From Cherax quadricarinatus (taxonomy: Eukaryota > Arthropoda > Malacostraca > Decapoda > Parastacidae), in NCBI RefSeq assembly GCF_038502225.1, contig NC_091353.1, positions 95,001 through 159,000 of the forward strand: a stretch of 64,000 nt of DNA. The letters run 5' to 3'. The position numbers and the translations under genes were made by a program. How positions within the stretch are numbered: position 1 is the first letter of the stretch; every line of letters begins with the position of its first letter. This document shows, piece by piece, positions 24,661 to 36,266 of the stretch. The notes beneath the pieces were generated by a model. That model saw only the letters and a program-made list of their open reading frames with translations. It ran no database searches and was not told where the DNA came from.

Positions 24661-24784
24661 GACAACACCCTCGAAGGCGTCTTCAAAGGTGTTACTCATT
24701 TCATTATCTTTACATCCCTACTGGTTCTGCCGCCTCCTTTGTACTCGACTGAAGAAGTCTACGTACCAATGCCCGTGCCGGGGA

Positions 24785-26722
24785 CTACCTAGATGGGAAT
24801 TTCCCAAATTCATTCTATCTTGTACCAACTGAGTCCACGGAAGTCACCGCGATCATAAAGTCACTTAAAAATAACTCGGGGAATCTGTCTCACGTCCCAC
24901 CATTATTGTACAAGCAAGCAGCCCATTACTTTTTAACAAGTCACTAGAAACTAGCACTTTCCCGACACTACTCAAGACAGCAAGGGCTACACCAATACAT
25001 AAAGGTGGTGACCCTACAGATGTAAACAACTACAGGTCAATATCAAACTTACCTTTGCTATCCAAAATCTTCGAGAAACTCTTGTACGTCAAAAAACGTC
25101 ACAAAACATACTCAACCCCTACCAATTTGGATTCAGGAAAAATAAAAGCACTAATGATGCAATTATAAAAATGCTAGACCTGCTTTACACAGCATTGGAA
25201 AATAAGGAATATCCGCTAGGAATTTTTATTTACCTAAGAAAAGCGTTTGACACAGTAGACCACGGTATCCTACTCCACAAACTTGACCACTATGGTATAA
25301 GAGGCCATGCGCTTGCATATTTAAAATCATGCCTTTCTAATAGGTATCAGTATGTCACCATTAAAGACATAGCCTCATCAATACGGCCACTTGATACTGG
25401 AGTTCCGCAGGGAAGTGTCCTTGGACCCCCTGCTCTTCCTCATTTACATCAATGATCTCCCAAACATATCCCAACACCTGAAACCCATTCTCTTTACTGA
25501 CGACACGGCTTATGTCATCTCCCACCCTAATCTTGCCACCCTCAACACCATTGTTAACGAGGAGCTGCTCAAAATATCGACTTGGATGACAGCCAATTAA
25601 CTTACACTTAACACTGGCAAAACCTACTATATTATGTTCGGTAGCAGAGCAGGTGTTGCGCAACTTAACATTAAGATCGACAACACTCTAATTGCCAGAC
25701 ATAATGCGGGCAAATTCCTTGGCCTATACCTCGACAACAACCTAAATTTCAGCACCCATATCCAACACATAACAAAAAAGTATCCAAAACGGTGGGGATC
25801 CTCTCCAAGATACGATACTACGTGCCGCAAACTGCCCTTCTCACACTATACCATTCACTTATATATCCATACCTCACTTATGCTATCTGTGCTTGGGGTT
25901 CAACTGCAGCAACACACCTGAAGCCAATAATAACCCAACAAAAAGCAGCAGTAAGAATAATCACTAAATACCATCCCTGACAACACCCCCCACTCTTCAT
26001 AGATCTAAACTTACTCCCTGTTCAGAACATCCACATTTACTACTGTGCAATCTATATCTACAGGACCTTAAATTCCAATATTAACCTTTACCTAAAACGC
26101 TTTCTTGATAGTTGTGACAGGATCCACAGGCATAACACCAGACACAAACATCTCTGTGACATTCCCCGTGTCCGACTAAACCTTTACAAAAATTCAATGT
26201 ATTTCAAAGGACCTAAAATGTGGAACACCCTACCTGAAAACTCTAGAACTGCAGACACATTCATCACTTTCAAAACTACAGTTAGAAAACATCTTATCTC
26301 CCTGATACACCCCGACAACTAACTACATGATAACCACCTGGTGGTTCACAATTACACTCACTCACCTATTGACTATAAACACAGAAATACTAATCTTAAT
26401 TTTAAAATAATGAATCCTAACTAGTCATAAGTTTGCCTATGATACTCCAATATACACTCTTTGTATTGTGCCAAAACAAAAGCATTCACTTTGCTAAACT
26501 CACAAATTATAATGTAGTCACTTAGCCTTAATACCATAATCTGTAAGGATTTAATGTTAAGAATTAATCTAAGTCTGCCTGAAATGCCTAGCCATGCTAG
26601 GTGTCCTAGTGGCCCCCTCTGTAATTAGTATTTTATAACATGTAAACCACACAATACCCAAAACCTGTAAACCCCACATTGTAACCCTTATAGAGAATAA
26701 ACTTGATTTGATTTGATTTGAT
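24785..26722 (+). pseudogene. LINE C, 5'-truncated, RT to 3' end, frameshifted
   Basis: A non-LTR retrotransposon ORF2 read across at least three frames. It shows 'KGGDPTDVNNYRSISNLPLL' (about 25000-25060), 'QFGFRKN', 'RKAFDTVDHGILLHKLDHYG' (palm Asp), 'VPQGSVLGP', 'LIYINDLP', and 'FTDDTAYV' (25490-25515), where the usual FADD is FTDD. The C-terminal 'GPKMWNTLPENSR' ends at about 26322. The roughly 400-bp 3' UTR ends in a GATTT repeat (26703-26722), a LINE-type 3' microsatellite. Frameshifts near 25430 and 25600 disable it. A diverged relative lies inverted at 54810-56537. I do not assign a clade. Confidence 0.88.
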
Positions 26723-26799
26723 TTACTGTGTAGGCGAAACATTTCGGAATAAAGTTACCTAACTGCTGAACATCTGTCTTATTTATAAGGTATAAACTG

Positions 26800-28345
26800 T
26801 GCTGCTTTAGAAAAAGAATGATAACAGTCAAATATAAACACTATTATTTAGAAATGAAAATATAAAACAATTAAATATGAATTTTTATCCTACTTGAAAG
26901 AGAAATGAGAAATGAAATATAAAAATAATATCTGAATTCAACGCTAAATGTACAGTTAGACTGGGATGTCTGGTTGATGTTGTTGACACCACGTATTGTA
27001 GAAATTGTAGCCGTTGCTGATGATGGGGGGGATGGGGTCACAGATGTTGAGTGACAACCCAACGACTAGTTCTTCACAGAGTCTCTAGCCTTGAATAATC
27101 CGTCAAGATGATAGGAACGCAGGTCTTTCACCACTGCAAAGATGAGAGTTAGTTGCCTGGGGTTGGCTACACTTAGGTATACAAATAAAATGGTGACGTC
27201 CCAGAACTTAGGTAAAGTTCGTCTCCTTCAACACTGTTTCTTTGGTTGTCAAATGACCCGAGCTGACATTCCAAGCTAGAAAGAGACAAAGGTTACCCAC
27301 TGCCTAAGAAATCACTATCCATGATAAGTAAAGTATTTAAAAAACATGGTGATTATCTAAAAGCACATGGAAATCAAGGCAGAATAAACTACGTCTTAAA
27401 ATTGGATAAAAGTGAAGCTTTTAACCAATATATTTATTAAAAACAGGAGCAGAGGCTTTTACTTACAGTTGTGTTGGGAGCTGAGAGTCAAGTGATTACC
27501 ACTTGGTCGGAGCCCCACACGTCACCTTTTGGGGTGGAGAAAAAGGGGGGGAATAGTGGGAGCTAGACTGACCCTACCTTAACAAGCAGACAGGCAATCA
27601 AACTATCGTCACCATATACTCGCTCGCTACTCCTATCTGTTGAAATTTTCCCTCACACTCCCCCATACCAAGACTTATAGTCAAGGAGTATAAGAATAGG
27701 AGAGGAAAAAGTTCTAACAAGTGGAAGTCGCGTAAGGCACCAAATATTCTACTAACTGTCACGACTTAACCAGTCAGAGAAATAATTGGATGAACCATTG
27801 ATATACACAATATGGAACTTAAAAGCTTGGAGTGCCAATGTCCACCTCAAGATGCTACTGTTGGTTCCCTTAAAAGTTTCTAGGTATATCAAAGGTTTGT
27901 GATCCGCCTCCAAAATGAATTCTTTTCCCTGTAAATAAAATTTACAGGGAAAAGAATTCATTTTAGTGGAGTATCTAGTTTCTACAGGAAGAAGTTTCCA
28001 GCTTAGGAAGCATACAGGAAAGGGTGTACCATGATGATAATGTAGTAACACTGCACCTAGGCAGGTATTGGAGGCATCAGTTCTTAAACAAAACAGCTTA
28101 TTAATATCTGGAATCTTAAGTATAGGGTCTTTCGAGATGTTCTTAATCTCATTAAACTTTTCTCGAGCTACGTCGGAAAGTTCAAGAGGTTCCTTCACAG
28201 ACTATTTAAGGTAGTCGGATAAGATGCCTGATAGATCGGTGATGTTTGGGATAAACCGTGCATAAAAATTTACAGAACCAAGAAAGCTACGCATGAGCTT
28301 CTTGGTTTTGGGGAATTTAAACTCTTAAAAAGCTTTGATCTTACT
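26800..28345 (-). mobile_element. gypsy copy 1: old 3' LTR plus RNase H/RT end
   Basis: An LTR homologous to that of the main gypsy spans about 26800-27657, ending on the + strand 'ccctcaca' just before 'ctcccccata' (polypurine tract on the minus strand). Upstream on the minus strand the frame 27752-28198 encodes RNase H: 'LRTDASNTCLGAVLL', 'EADHKPLIYLETFK' and the end 'NYFSDWLSRDS'. Homology stops at about 28345 in the RT connection. The outer LTR border is blurred. A palindrome at 27914-27963 replaces about 55 bp of RNase H, including the 'IEKECLALVWD' block. Inactive. Confidence 0.85.
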
Positions 28346-29520
28346 GGGAAGATTTGCATGATGAGGATGATTCAGAATGGGTCCTTAGCCAGGTGATTCA
28401 GAGGAAACTGGCTGGCACCACAGTGCATGAGTTATACCTAAAATATCGGACGAATAGGTTTATGATACAACAAATTATTGAGGGGTTGGGAGATCTCGTT
28501 TCTCATTTGAGTATAGGTGTGAGAGAAGAGTCACCACATAAAAACCCAGACAGTTACTAATAGTACTCGAGAGATCAGTCTAAAGTTCATACGACTAACG
28601 TTGGAGTGGTAAAGAAGTGTCTAAGGTAAGAACCTCTAAGCAGAACCTCAGAGGCACTCATGCCAGAATATGCGTGTTCTGCGAAGGCCTCACGGAAAGT
28701 TAGTATGATGTTGGGAGAGGCTATAAGTCAGGCCCCACCCAAATCTTATGATGTGGTGGATCTCACAGTCAAATTAGGTGGACATCGCACAGACATTACC
28801 CCCTTGGTGGTAGAGATGTTACCCAGGGCAATTACAGCGAGAGGTCTTGCTGCAGCAGCTAAGCGATTGAAAGACCTTGACATGAAGCTAGCAGACCAGG
28901 GAATTACCACTGACAGTCAGAAATGTAGGTATCCTGGTGGGAGCCAATCAGATAGATGACTTCCTGTCTACACGACGGACGTTTAGGGAAGGAATTGGTT
29001 TATACAGATCCCCAGTAGGATACATCATAGGCGGCAGGATTCCACCTGAATTCCCTGCCACGCCAGATGGAGAAGAAGCTGTCCTCATGATAGCTGGGGG
29101 AGTAGTGATAATGAGTACCAGTATACATGATGAACCGCCAGGGAAGCTGAACCAGGTAGGGAGTGACGAACACTCGGCCACCTTGGGAAAACACTTTTAC
29201 AGGGTACGTAAAAAGGGAGATAGATTGCCATTAAATTCAGGGAACTTCGTGTCAGTGGGAGGAAAGGCTACCAGGGCATGTGGGCAACTGGGTGGGAAAG
29301 TACGGAGCCACTCAGTCAAGGCTAGACATACGAAAGATGTTAAAGTTAAAGGAAAGGGTGCTAAGACCACTGGAACCAACAAGTTTACACCCCCAGAGGT
29401 CCACGCAGGGGAAACTGGACGGTTGAAGTTAGACCAGAGTCTGCTCGACGAGAGTGGCCGAACGGCACTCGTGTCCAGGGTCCACCTTGGGGGCTCGCGG
29501 GAGGCAGACTTGATCTAGAC
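28346..29520 (+). pseudogene. retrotransposon gag/protease fragment, probably BEL/Pao-like
   Basis: Three + strand frames belong together. 28354-28560 holds 'LYLKYRTNRFMIQQIIEGL' and reads like a gag-type helical segment. 28660-28959 holds 'KSYDVVDLTVKLGGHRTDI' and 'LVVEMLPRAITARGLAAAA'. 28937-29518 holds 'VGANQIDDFLSTRR' and 'YRSPVGYIIGGRIP'. The second and third join at a frameshift near 28925-28945. The pattern of a '..GANQIDDF' block then 'S.VGYIIGGRIP' resembles the region after the aspartic protease in BEL/Pao polyproteins (DUF1758). Only the pattern supports this; the DTG itself is not seen. The polar lysine-rich C-terminus is unassigned. Confidence 0.5.
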
Positions 29521-29946
29521 TTAGTACCTACCTTCGCCGCCGGAAGGATGTTGGAACTTATTCAGTCCGAGAAGTCCCAACTGGGAAAAACACACCGTTC
29601 GAGGGCCCTTACACCCAACCCAAAACAAAAACATTCTCTCCCGGATTGGTAGGTGGATGGAAGGTACTTCTTAATTTATAGATTTACCCTTCAGGGAAGA
29701 AGTAGGTAGTTTTACTGTTAGTACACTAATATTAGGGTTATTGAGGCAACTGTGGATAATAATAATGTAGACTTAAGACCTTAACATAGGTAGTAATAGG
29801 CCGATAATGTAGGCAAACACTAGGTTAAGTTAGCTAGGGAGAACTGGCAGCCCTAGTTTGAACGACGAGGCGTGGGTCTCGAAGACGCGAGAGCGCCCTT
29901 CATTGACTAGACACCACCTGGACAACATGCCATGATCAGCAGATGG
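29521..29946. other. non-coding stretch left of the gypsy insertion
   Basis: No ORF. It may be the 3' end or LTR of the preceding retroelement (a possible LTR start 'tgttggaacttattcag' at 29549). The main gypsy element inserted at its right end. Confidence 0.3.
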
Positions 29947-29951
29947 CGCCC
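29947..29951. other. 5-bp target site duplication, left
   Basis: CGCCC directly precedes the left end of the gypsy LTR. The same five bases follow the right LTR at 46014-46018. A 5-bp duplication is usual for Gypsy integrases, and this fixes the element borders. Confidence 0.85.
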
Positions 29952-30920
29952 TGTGAAGGCTTACTCAGCCCTGTAACAACTTCAGTCAGTATTACTCAGG
30001 CTGGCTCCTCCTCAGGAAAATTAGTGAATAGAAAAAGAAATAATAACAGACAAACACTTTATTATATAGATAATATAAAACACTTAAATATGAAATATTA
30101 ATCCTACATTAAAGAAAATGAAAAATGAAAAATATAAATGATAACTGAATTCAACGCTAATAGGGGGTGTCTGGTGTTGGTGACACTGTTGTTGAAATCG
30201 TAGCCATTGCTGATGATGGGGGGGGGGGTCGCAGGTGTTGGTGACCACCACTGGCTAGTTCTTCACAGATTAACGCCGCGAGTAGTATCCCGATGACAGG
30301 AAAGCAGGTTCTTTACCGCTGCAATGCTATGGGGTTACGTCCTGCAATTTCATACAGATGCACAGGTAGTTCAATACAAAATGGGGACGTCTCCAGGACG
30401 TTAGTCCTCCTGTTCTGCTCGTTGATTGACAGGTGACCCTCACTGTCATCCAAGCTGAAAAGATAGACAGGTTACCTACTGCTTAAATAATCACTCTCCA
30501 TGGCAGTGTACATTACTCAAAAGACGTGGTGATTATTACAACAGTCAGCCTAGAACAAGACTGAAAGGACTAAGTTTATTATTGGTCAAAAGTGAAGCTT
30601 TTAGCCAATAAATCCACTAGAATACTAGGCAGGCATGTACTTACAGTAGTGTTGGGAGCTGTGAGTCGAGTGATTTACTGTTTGACCGGAGCCCCACACG
30701 TCACCTTTCGGGGGGGGGGGGGGAAGAGGGAGGGGAAGGGATAGCGGGAGCTAGACTGACCCTACGTTAACAAGCAGCCGGCAATCAAACTGTCACTTTA
30801 GGGGTGGGGGAGAAAAAGCGGGAAAAACGGGAGCGTGACTTACCCTACCTTAACTAGTAGCCGGTAATGAAACTATCGTTACTATATCTCTACTCCTATC
30901 TATTGAACTTTTCCCTCACA
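29952..30920 (-). repeat. gypsy 3' LTR
   Basis: 969 bp, reading on the minus strand from TGTGAGGGAAAAGTTC to the end '..AAGCCTTCACA'. It matches the 5' LTR closely apart from the insertion there and one extra ~80-bp internal repeat in the 5' LTR (two versus three units containing 'gacttaccctaccttaac'). The minus strand immediately upstream is purine-rich ('ggtatgggggag'), a polypurine tract. Confidence 0.9.
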
Positions 30921-30934
30921 CTCCCCCATACCAA
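30921..30934 (-). promoter_or_regulatory. polypurine tract of the gypsy element
   Basis: The minus-strand sequence 'tatgggggag' abuts the TGTGAGG start of the 3' LTR. This is the position where plus-strand DNA synthesis is primed in LTR retrotransposons. The same tract precedes the LTR in gypsy copy 1 at 27658. Confidence 0.7.
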
Positions 30935-31014
30935 GACTTATAGTCAAGGAGTATAAGCAGAATAGGCGAGGAAAAAGTTCTAACATGTGGAAGTCGCGTA
31001 AGGCAACAAATCTT

Positions 31015-31377
31015 CTACTGACTGTCACGACTTAACCAGTCAGAGAAATAATTGGATGAACCATTGATATACACAATATGGAACTTAAAAGCCTGGAGTG
31101 CCAATGTCCACCTCAAGAGGCGACTGTTGGTTCCCTTAAAAGTTTCTAGGTATATCAAAGGTTTGTGGTCCGTTTCTAAGATGAATTCTTTTCCCAGCAA
31201 ATAAAATTTAAGTTTGGAGATATCCCACACAAGGGCTAAACATTCCTTTTCTATTGTGGAGTACCTTGTTTCTGCGGGAAGGAGTTTCCGGCTTAGGAAG
31301 CATACAGGGAAGGGAGTACCATCATGGTATTGTAGTAACACCGCACCTAAGCCAGTATTGGAGGCATCAGTTCTCAA
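31015..31377 (-). pseudogene. gypsy RNase H domain (pol C-terminus)
   Basis: The frame encodes the RNase H-like domain of Ty3/Gypsy pol: 'RTDASNTGLGAVLLQ' (first Asp), 'TRYSTIEKECLALVW' (Glu), 'LETDHKPLIYLETF' (Asp), and a C-terminal '..NYFSDWLSRDSQ' stop. Pol ends here, 95 bp before the 3' LTR, with no integrase after it. This is the key observation for the integrase-first order. Its upstream part (31076-31377) is duplicated at 37103-37404 on the far side of LINE B. Confidence 0.9.
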
Positions 31378-31623
31378 ACAAAAATGTTTTATTAATATCT
31401 GGAATCTTAAGTACAGGGTCTTTCGAAAAGATACTTTTAATCTCAGTAAACTTTTCCCGAGCTACGTCGGAAAGTTCAAGAGGTTCCTTCACAGACTTCT
31501 TAAGGAAGTCTGATGAGATGCTTGTAAAATCCGTAAGGTTCGGGATAAACCGTGCATAAAAATTTACAGAACCAAGAAAGCTTCGCATGAGCTTCTTGGT
31601 TTTGGGGAATTTAAATTCTAATA
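31076..31623. repeat. 548-bp direct repeat flanking LINE B, left copy
   Basis: Matches 37103-37650 base for base as far as I can read, at a constant offset of 6027. The peptides on both strands of the two copies are identical. It covers the RT connection and N-terminal RNase H of the gypsy. The left copy runs into the LINE B 5' end; the right copy begins at its poly(A). The best reading is a very long target site duplication. Confidence 0.92.
31367..31623 (-). pseudogene. gypsy RT connection region (left duplicate)
   Basis: Encodes 'MRSFLGSVNFYARFIPNL', the conserved 'LG..NFYRRFIPN' block after the RT fingers/palm/thumb in Ty3/Gypsy elements, and 'SDVAREKFTEIKSIFSKDPV'. It is frameshifted relative to RNase H at about 31367-31377. 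It is a duplicate of 37394-37650, truncated upstream by LINE B. Confidence 0.85.
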
Positions 31624-31708
31624 TATTCGTCTCTCAGCCCTTGAGTAGAGAGGACGTGTGCTGCTGCTACCCCCTGGTGTTGACTGGGTGCAGTAATATT
31701 TTCACAAC

Positions 31709-32878
31709 ATGGCGCAGGCTTGTCGCCGGAGAGTCAATACAGTCTGTATTGAATTAACCAGTGGAGCTATCACTGGGCCGTCTATGGAGCTACTTCTACC
31801 AGCAATAATTAGAGACACCTACGGCGTAGCTACTGAAGAGATTTGTGGACTTGCCTTGAATGGCACGAAGAGGATATTTCTTAAATTCAATTCGACGAGT
31901 ATGTATGAGACAGTGGTTAACAAGTTTCAGGAAGTGGCCATACCTGTGAATCATGCTGTCACGGTGAGGATGCATGATGTATCAAGTTACTTCACTTGGG
32001 TGAAGATCAGGAATGTGCCATTTGAGGCGGATGCATCTGACATAAGGTTTGCCATGAGTAAATATGGGACGGTACACACGGTTACTGCCGGAAGATGGTC
32101 AGCTGGTACGTATATGGGAATACCTGAGGGTACGTACTCTGCAAAGATGACGATACGACATCCTATACCGTCGTATGTGGTGATGGAAGAATTCAGAACT
32201 CAGGTATTTGTGACATACGCAGGGCAACGACGCACTTGTCGTTTGTGTGGGTCGTATGAACACCTGGCAGCGCAATGTGGTAGAGGACGTGGAGACAACG
32301 ACCTGCAACAACGAAGAAACGTAGAGGTGAGGAGAGTGGAGCAAGAACAGCCTTTTTCGACACTGACTCCGCAGAGTGCGTCATGGAGTGAGGAGGTTGA
32401 GAAGGCAGAGAAGATGGCAGGTGCTACGAGTGGGGGGGACTCCCCTTCCTTGGACGTGGTTCAGGCATTGGAGGAGATCATCGCAGAAGTGAATGATAGC
32501 AAGGAGGAAGCATTGACGACGCTTGTGGATATTTCGGGCACGGGGCCGTATCAGGAAGAAGGCACGATCCTGGATCTTGGGACTATTATGGAGGACGGAG
32601 GGGCGAAGGTAGTTCGTCCTAAGGTGTGTGACAAGGCTGTCTTGTCGGTGAATACGGTGGAGGTTGAGGTTCATCGTGGTGATGAGCTTGATGACGAGAT
32701 GCAGGTCGACGGTACGACGCGAAAGCGCGCAGCAGTGCTTTATGATTCAGATGAAGTGCTTACGCCCGCACAATGTTCAGGGAAGAAAACATGGGCGGAT
32801 GTCACGCAGAGGGGTTCAAAAGACACTCAGGGACAGGGATCGAGTAAGAGTGCACAAAAAGGGGGGGGGGAGGGATAA
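31709..32878 (+). CDS. LINE B ORF1 protein (nucleic-acid binding, CCHC)
   Basis: 389 codons from ATG in 'acaacATGGC', 85 bp from the element start. The N-terminal ~170 residues look like an RRM-type fold region ('WVKIRNVPFEADASDIRFAM', 'YGTVHTVTAGRW'). A single CCHC zinc knuckle follows at residues ~177-190 (C-x2-C-x4-H-x4-C, 'CRLCGSYEHLAAQC'). The rest is an acidic, low-order tail. In L1/Tx1 elements ORF1 binds the element RNA. The stop at 32876 follows a G-run. In the +1-shifted frame the tail would continue to 32954 ('SAMRRSGDKKVVSRGK'), so the G-run may hold a one-base indel. Confidence 0.85.
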   Translation: MAQACRRRVNTVCIELTSGAITGPSMELLLPAIIRDTYGVATEEICGLALNGTKRIFLKFNSTSMYETVVNKFQEVAIPVNHAVTVRMHDVSSYFTWVKIRNVPFEADASDIRFAMSKYGTVHTVTAGRWSAGTYMGIPEGTYSAKMTIRHPIPSYVVMEEFRTQVFVTYAGQRRTCRLCGSYEHLAAQCGRGRGDNDLQQRRNVEVRRVEQEQPFSTLTPQSASWSEEVEKAEKMAGATSGGDSPSLDVVQALEEIIAEVNDSKEEALTTLVDISGTGPYQEEGTILDLGTIMEDGGAKVVRPKVCDKAVLSVNTVEVEVHRGDELDDEMQVDGTTRKRAAVLYDSDEVLTPAQCSGKKTWADVTQRGSKDTQGQGSSKSAQKGGGEG

Positions 32879-32902
32879 GAGTGCAATGAGGCGATCAGGT
32901 GA

Positions 32903-35900
32903 CAAAAAGGTTGTGTCAAGAGGGAAACCACCTTTGTCGGTTTTAAGTGCTTGACATTGAACATCAATGGTTTGAGGTCGCAGAGAAAGTGTGAGTGGTT
33001 TAGGGAGTTTTTGGAGCGTCATGGTGTTGACGTGGTGTTCTTGCAGGAGCATAATTATAGACATGGTTATGAGTTGAAGGTGGAGGGATATAAGGTGTAT
33101 GTTGAACATGCGGTCAGATTGAAAGGCGGTGTGGCTATATTGGTAAAGGAAACTAGCCCGTTGGTTGTCAGGCATTGTGAAGGGGGGGAGGGGAGGGTGA
33201 TACGTGTGGATGGATTATGGGGTCAGGTACAGATGACGTTGGTGTGTGTGTATGGACCGGCAGAGGGAGACGTACGCGTTAAGAATAAATTTGTGAGGGA
33301 CGTGTTGGTTTACTACTTGCGTGGATTGCCAGGGGTAGCCGTGATAGGAGGTGATTGGAACTGTGTGATAAGGCGTAAGGATGTGGAACCGAGGGGGGCG
33401 GGGCATTGTATGGGAACATTGGGAGAATTGTTATCAGGGGTGGGTTTAATCGATATCTGTGGGGGGGGGGGAGGTAGAGCATACATTTATTAGGCGTGGG
33501 TATGCTGCTAGGCTCGATCGTTTGTACGTCCCCAGAAGGGTAGTAATACATAGGGTGAGGGTGTTGGATGTGGTATTTTCTGATCATAGGGGTGTTATGG
33601 TGGATTTGGGTTGGGAGGGGTTGCCACGAAGGGGTAGGGGGTATTGGAAGTTAAATGTAAAGTTGCTGCATGAAGAAGAATATAGACAGTCATTTAAACA
33701 GTTTTGGGAGGGGTTGGAGGCAGAAGCGCCTGGGAATGGTGATCTGGTTAGATGGTGGGACTCGGTGGCGAAATCAGGTATTAAGGATTTTTATGTACGT
33801 AATGGGAGGGAATATAATAGGTTAAAGTATGGGTTTCAATCTTATCTTGAGGGGCAGTTGAGGGCTTGCTACGAACGAGGGAGGGTTAGTTACCCGGTGG
33901 GAGATATTGAGGGATTAAAGGAGAGCATTAGGGATTTGCAAAATGAAAGATTTGATGGTGCACGCGTTTTGGCGGGGTTGGAGGAGGTGTTATGGGGTGA
34001 TAGGCCATCGGCGTGTGTATTGAGAGGACAGCGTAAGAGGAGAGCGGCGACGGAGATGATGGGATTAACTGTTCATGTGGGGATGGGAGGGTATAGGGAA
34101 GGGCAGGTATTGATGTCGACTGAAGGTATGAGTGGATATCTTGATGTATGGTTTAGGTCATATGCACAACATGTGGGTATACGAGATGATGCTTTAAGGG
34201 AAATGGGTGGTTATGTGCAATGCGAGCTTGATGGTAGAGATAGGGAGACTTTGGAAGGACAGATTACGGAAGGGGAAATTTGGCAAGCTATAGCAGGTGC
34301 AAGTTTAGGTAAGGCACCGGGTGTAGACGGGTTGCCTAATGATTTTTATGTTAAGAATTGGGAAGTATTGAGGAGATTTTTAGTCAGATTGTTCAATGTA
34401 ATGAAGGAAGATGGGGCAATGGGTGAGCAGCAAAGGACTGCTGTTGTTGTATTAGTGCCGAAGGGTGGACAGACCACGGTAGAAGATTACCGTGCAATAT
34501 CGCTTATGTGCGGTGATTATAAGTTATTTGCAAGGGTATTAGGGAACAGAATCAAACAGGTTTTAGGTAAAGTAATTGATAGAGGACAATATGGCATACC
34601 GGGTAGATCAATGTATGAAGGGCATGGAGTTATTAGGAGTTTTATAGAGCATAGGGGGGAGGGGGGAGGGGGTGTTTTGGCTCTGGATTGGAGAGCTGCT
34701 TATGATAGCGTAGAAAGGGATGCATTATGGAGTTTTATGCGTTGGTTGGGTTTCGGGAGGGAAATTGTTTCTTGGGCAAAAACTTTGTATCTGGGTGCAG
34801 TTATGAGAATTCAGGTTAATGGACGACTAGGTGATAGCATACAGATGGGAAGGGGTTTGCGACAGGGATGTCCTCTGTCGCAAATTTTGTTTGCATGTCT
34901 TCAGGAACCCTTTTATAGGGCAGTTAGGTGGAGTATGGCGAGAGCGAGGGTTGGTTTTGCACGAGAAGGGGAAGCGGGTATAGTGGGTTACGTGGATGAT
35001 ACGACTGTCTTGGTGAGGGATGTGAGGGATTTACATAAGGTAGGAAGGGTGATAGACGTTTTTGGTGAGGCTACGGGGATGAAAATTAATGTAGTAAAGT
35101 CCAAGTATTTGGATCTAGGGGATAGTGTACATAATGGTGAGACTGTTGAGGGTGGATGGCGTGTGGTAGATCAGCTGTTGATATGTGGGATAGTGTACAT
35201 GCGGAATGATAGGGATGCACAAGAGGCAAATTCGAGGCGCACCGTGGATGGAGTTTTGAAAAGATTGGGAGGTTTGAGGGCAGAGCAATTAACGTTGCAT
35301 CAAAGGGTTATAGTCACGAATGTCCTGTTGTATAGCAAGTTATGGCACGTGGTGGCAATATATCCGTTACGACGGTGTGAGGTGCAACGGTTGCAACTGC
35401 GAGTATTCAGATTTATATGGGGATCGGGTTGTGACTGGCTAAGTAGAGGGGTGGTGTCGCTTCCCGTTAGCCAGGGGGGGCTGGGGCTTATACCTCTTGA
35501 GAAACGTATGTTGAGTGTGTTTCTGAAAAGGGAGTTTGTGAGGGAGGGGGTGAGGGGGGGAGGCCTTGAAAGACTGCGCATGGATATGCAACGGTGGTGG
35601 AGGGGTAGGGATTTAATGTTTGGGGAGGCTATGTTGCGAGTTTTACTGAAGGTAAGGGATCCGAAACAGCTTAAATTGAAGGTTCTTGAGAGGGTGGGGG
35701 GTGGGTCTGTGGTGGCGGCAGTTGAGGGGGCATACCCTATGTATGCATGGGGTTCTGTATGGAAATGTCTTCAACAACTACGTGTAAAACCAAGTGTCAG
35801 GGAGGTTATGTTTAGGTTTTTACATGGGATCTTGCCGTCTGGGGTTGTGTTATTTAATAGGAGATTAAGGGAGGGTGGGGAGTGCAAAGCGTGTGGATGT

Positions 35901-36266
35901 CCGGAAACCATATTTCACGCTGTGTACTTTTGTACTTGTTTAGAAGATGTGAGGGTCTGGCTAAGTAGGGTAGTTAGGTTAGTGGGTGGGGAAGGGTTAC
36001 AGGTGTTGCGGGTGTTAAGTTTAGATATAGGTGGGTGGAGTCAGCAGGTGGTGAATGCGGTTGCGTATGTGGTCACTGATTTTATTTATATATCTTGGGC
36101 AATGAGGGAGGTGGGAGTCGAGGAAAGGATAAGAGTGTTAGGGGCCACGATGTATAGAACAAAGTGCCGCAATAGGGATCTTTATGGGGGAAGATGGGAG
36201 ACAGCATTTACTGAAGGTTATCGTAGATTCAGGTTGAAGGATTTAAGAGATTTAAGTGTCAAGTAA
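32903..36266 (+). pseudogene. LINE B ORF2: endonuclease-reverse transcriptase, one frameshift
   Basis: Read in two frames joined at an 11-G run (33461-33471). The first part (from 32903, no ATG) encodes the APE endonuclease: 'LTLNINGLRSQ', 'VVFLQEHN', 'VCVYGPAEGD', 'VIGGDWNCVI'; after the shift come 'RLDRLYVP' and 'VVFSDHRGV' (SDH). RT follows: 'GKAPGVDGLPNDFY', 'VVLVPKGGQ', 'ALDWRAAYDSVERDAL', 'GLRQGCPLSQILFA', and intact catalytic 'GYVDDTTVLV' at 34986-35015. The C-terminus has 'CKACG..HAVYFC' near 35880. The RQGCPLS block and C-terminal zinc motif fit the L1/Tx1 group. A single homopolymer indel is the only visible lesion. Confidence 0.88.

Noticed and set aside
31015..31623. An independent third gypsy copy left of LINE B
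   Set aside because: It is continuous with the 3' LTR and, once LINE B and one repeat copy are removed, joins 37651 onward without loss; the shared TSD CGCCC also supports a single element.
32951..33493. LINE B endonuclease as a separate small gene
   Set aside because: It begins without ATG and continues in another frame after a G11 run; it is the N-terminal part of ORF2.
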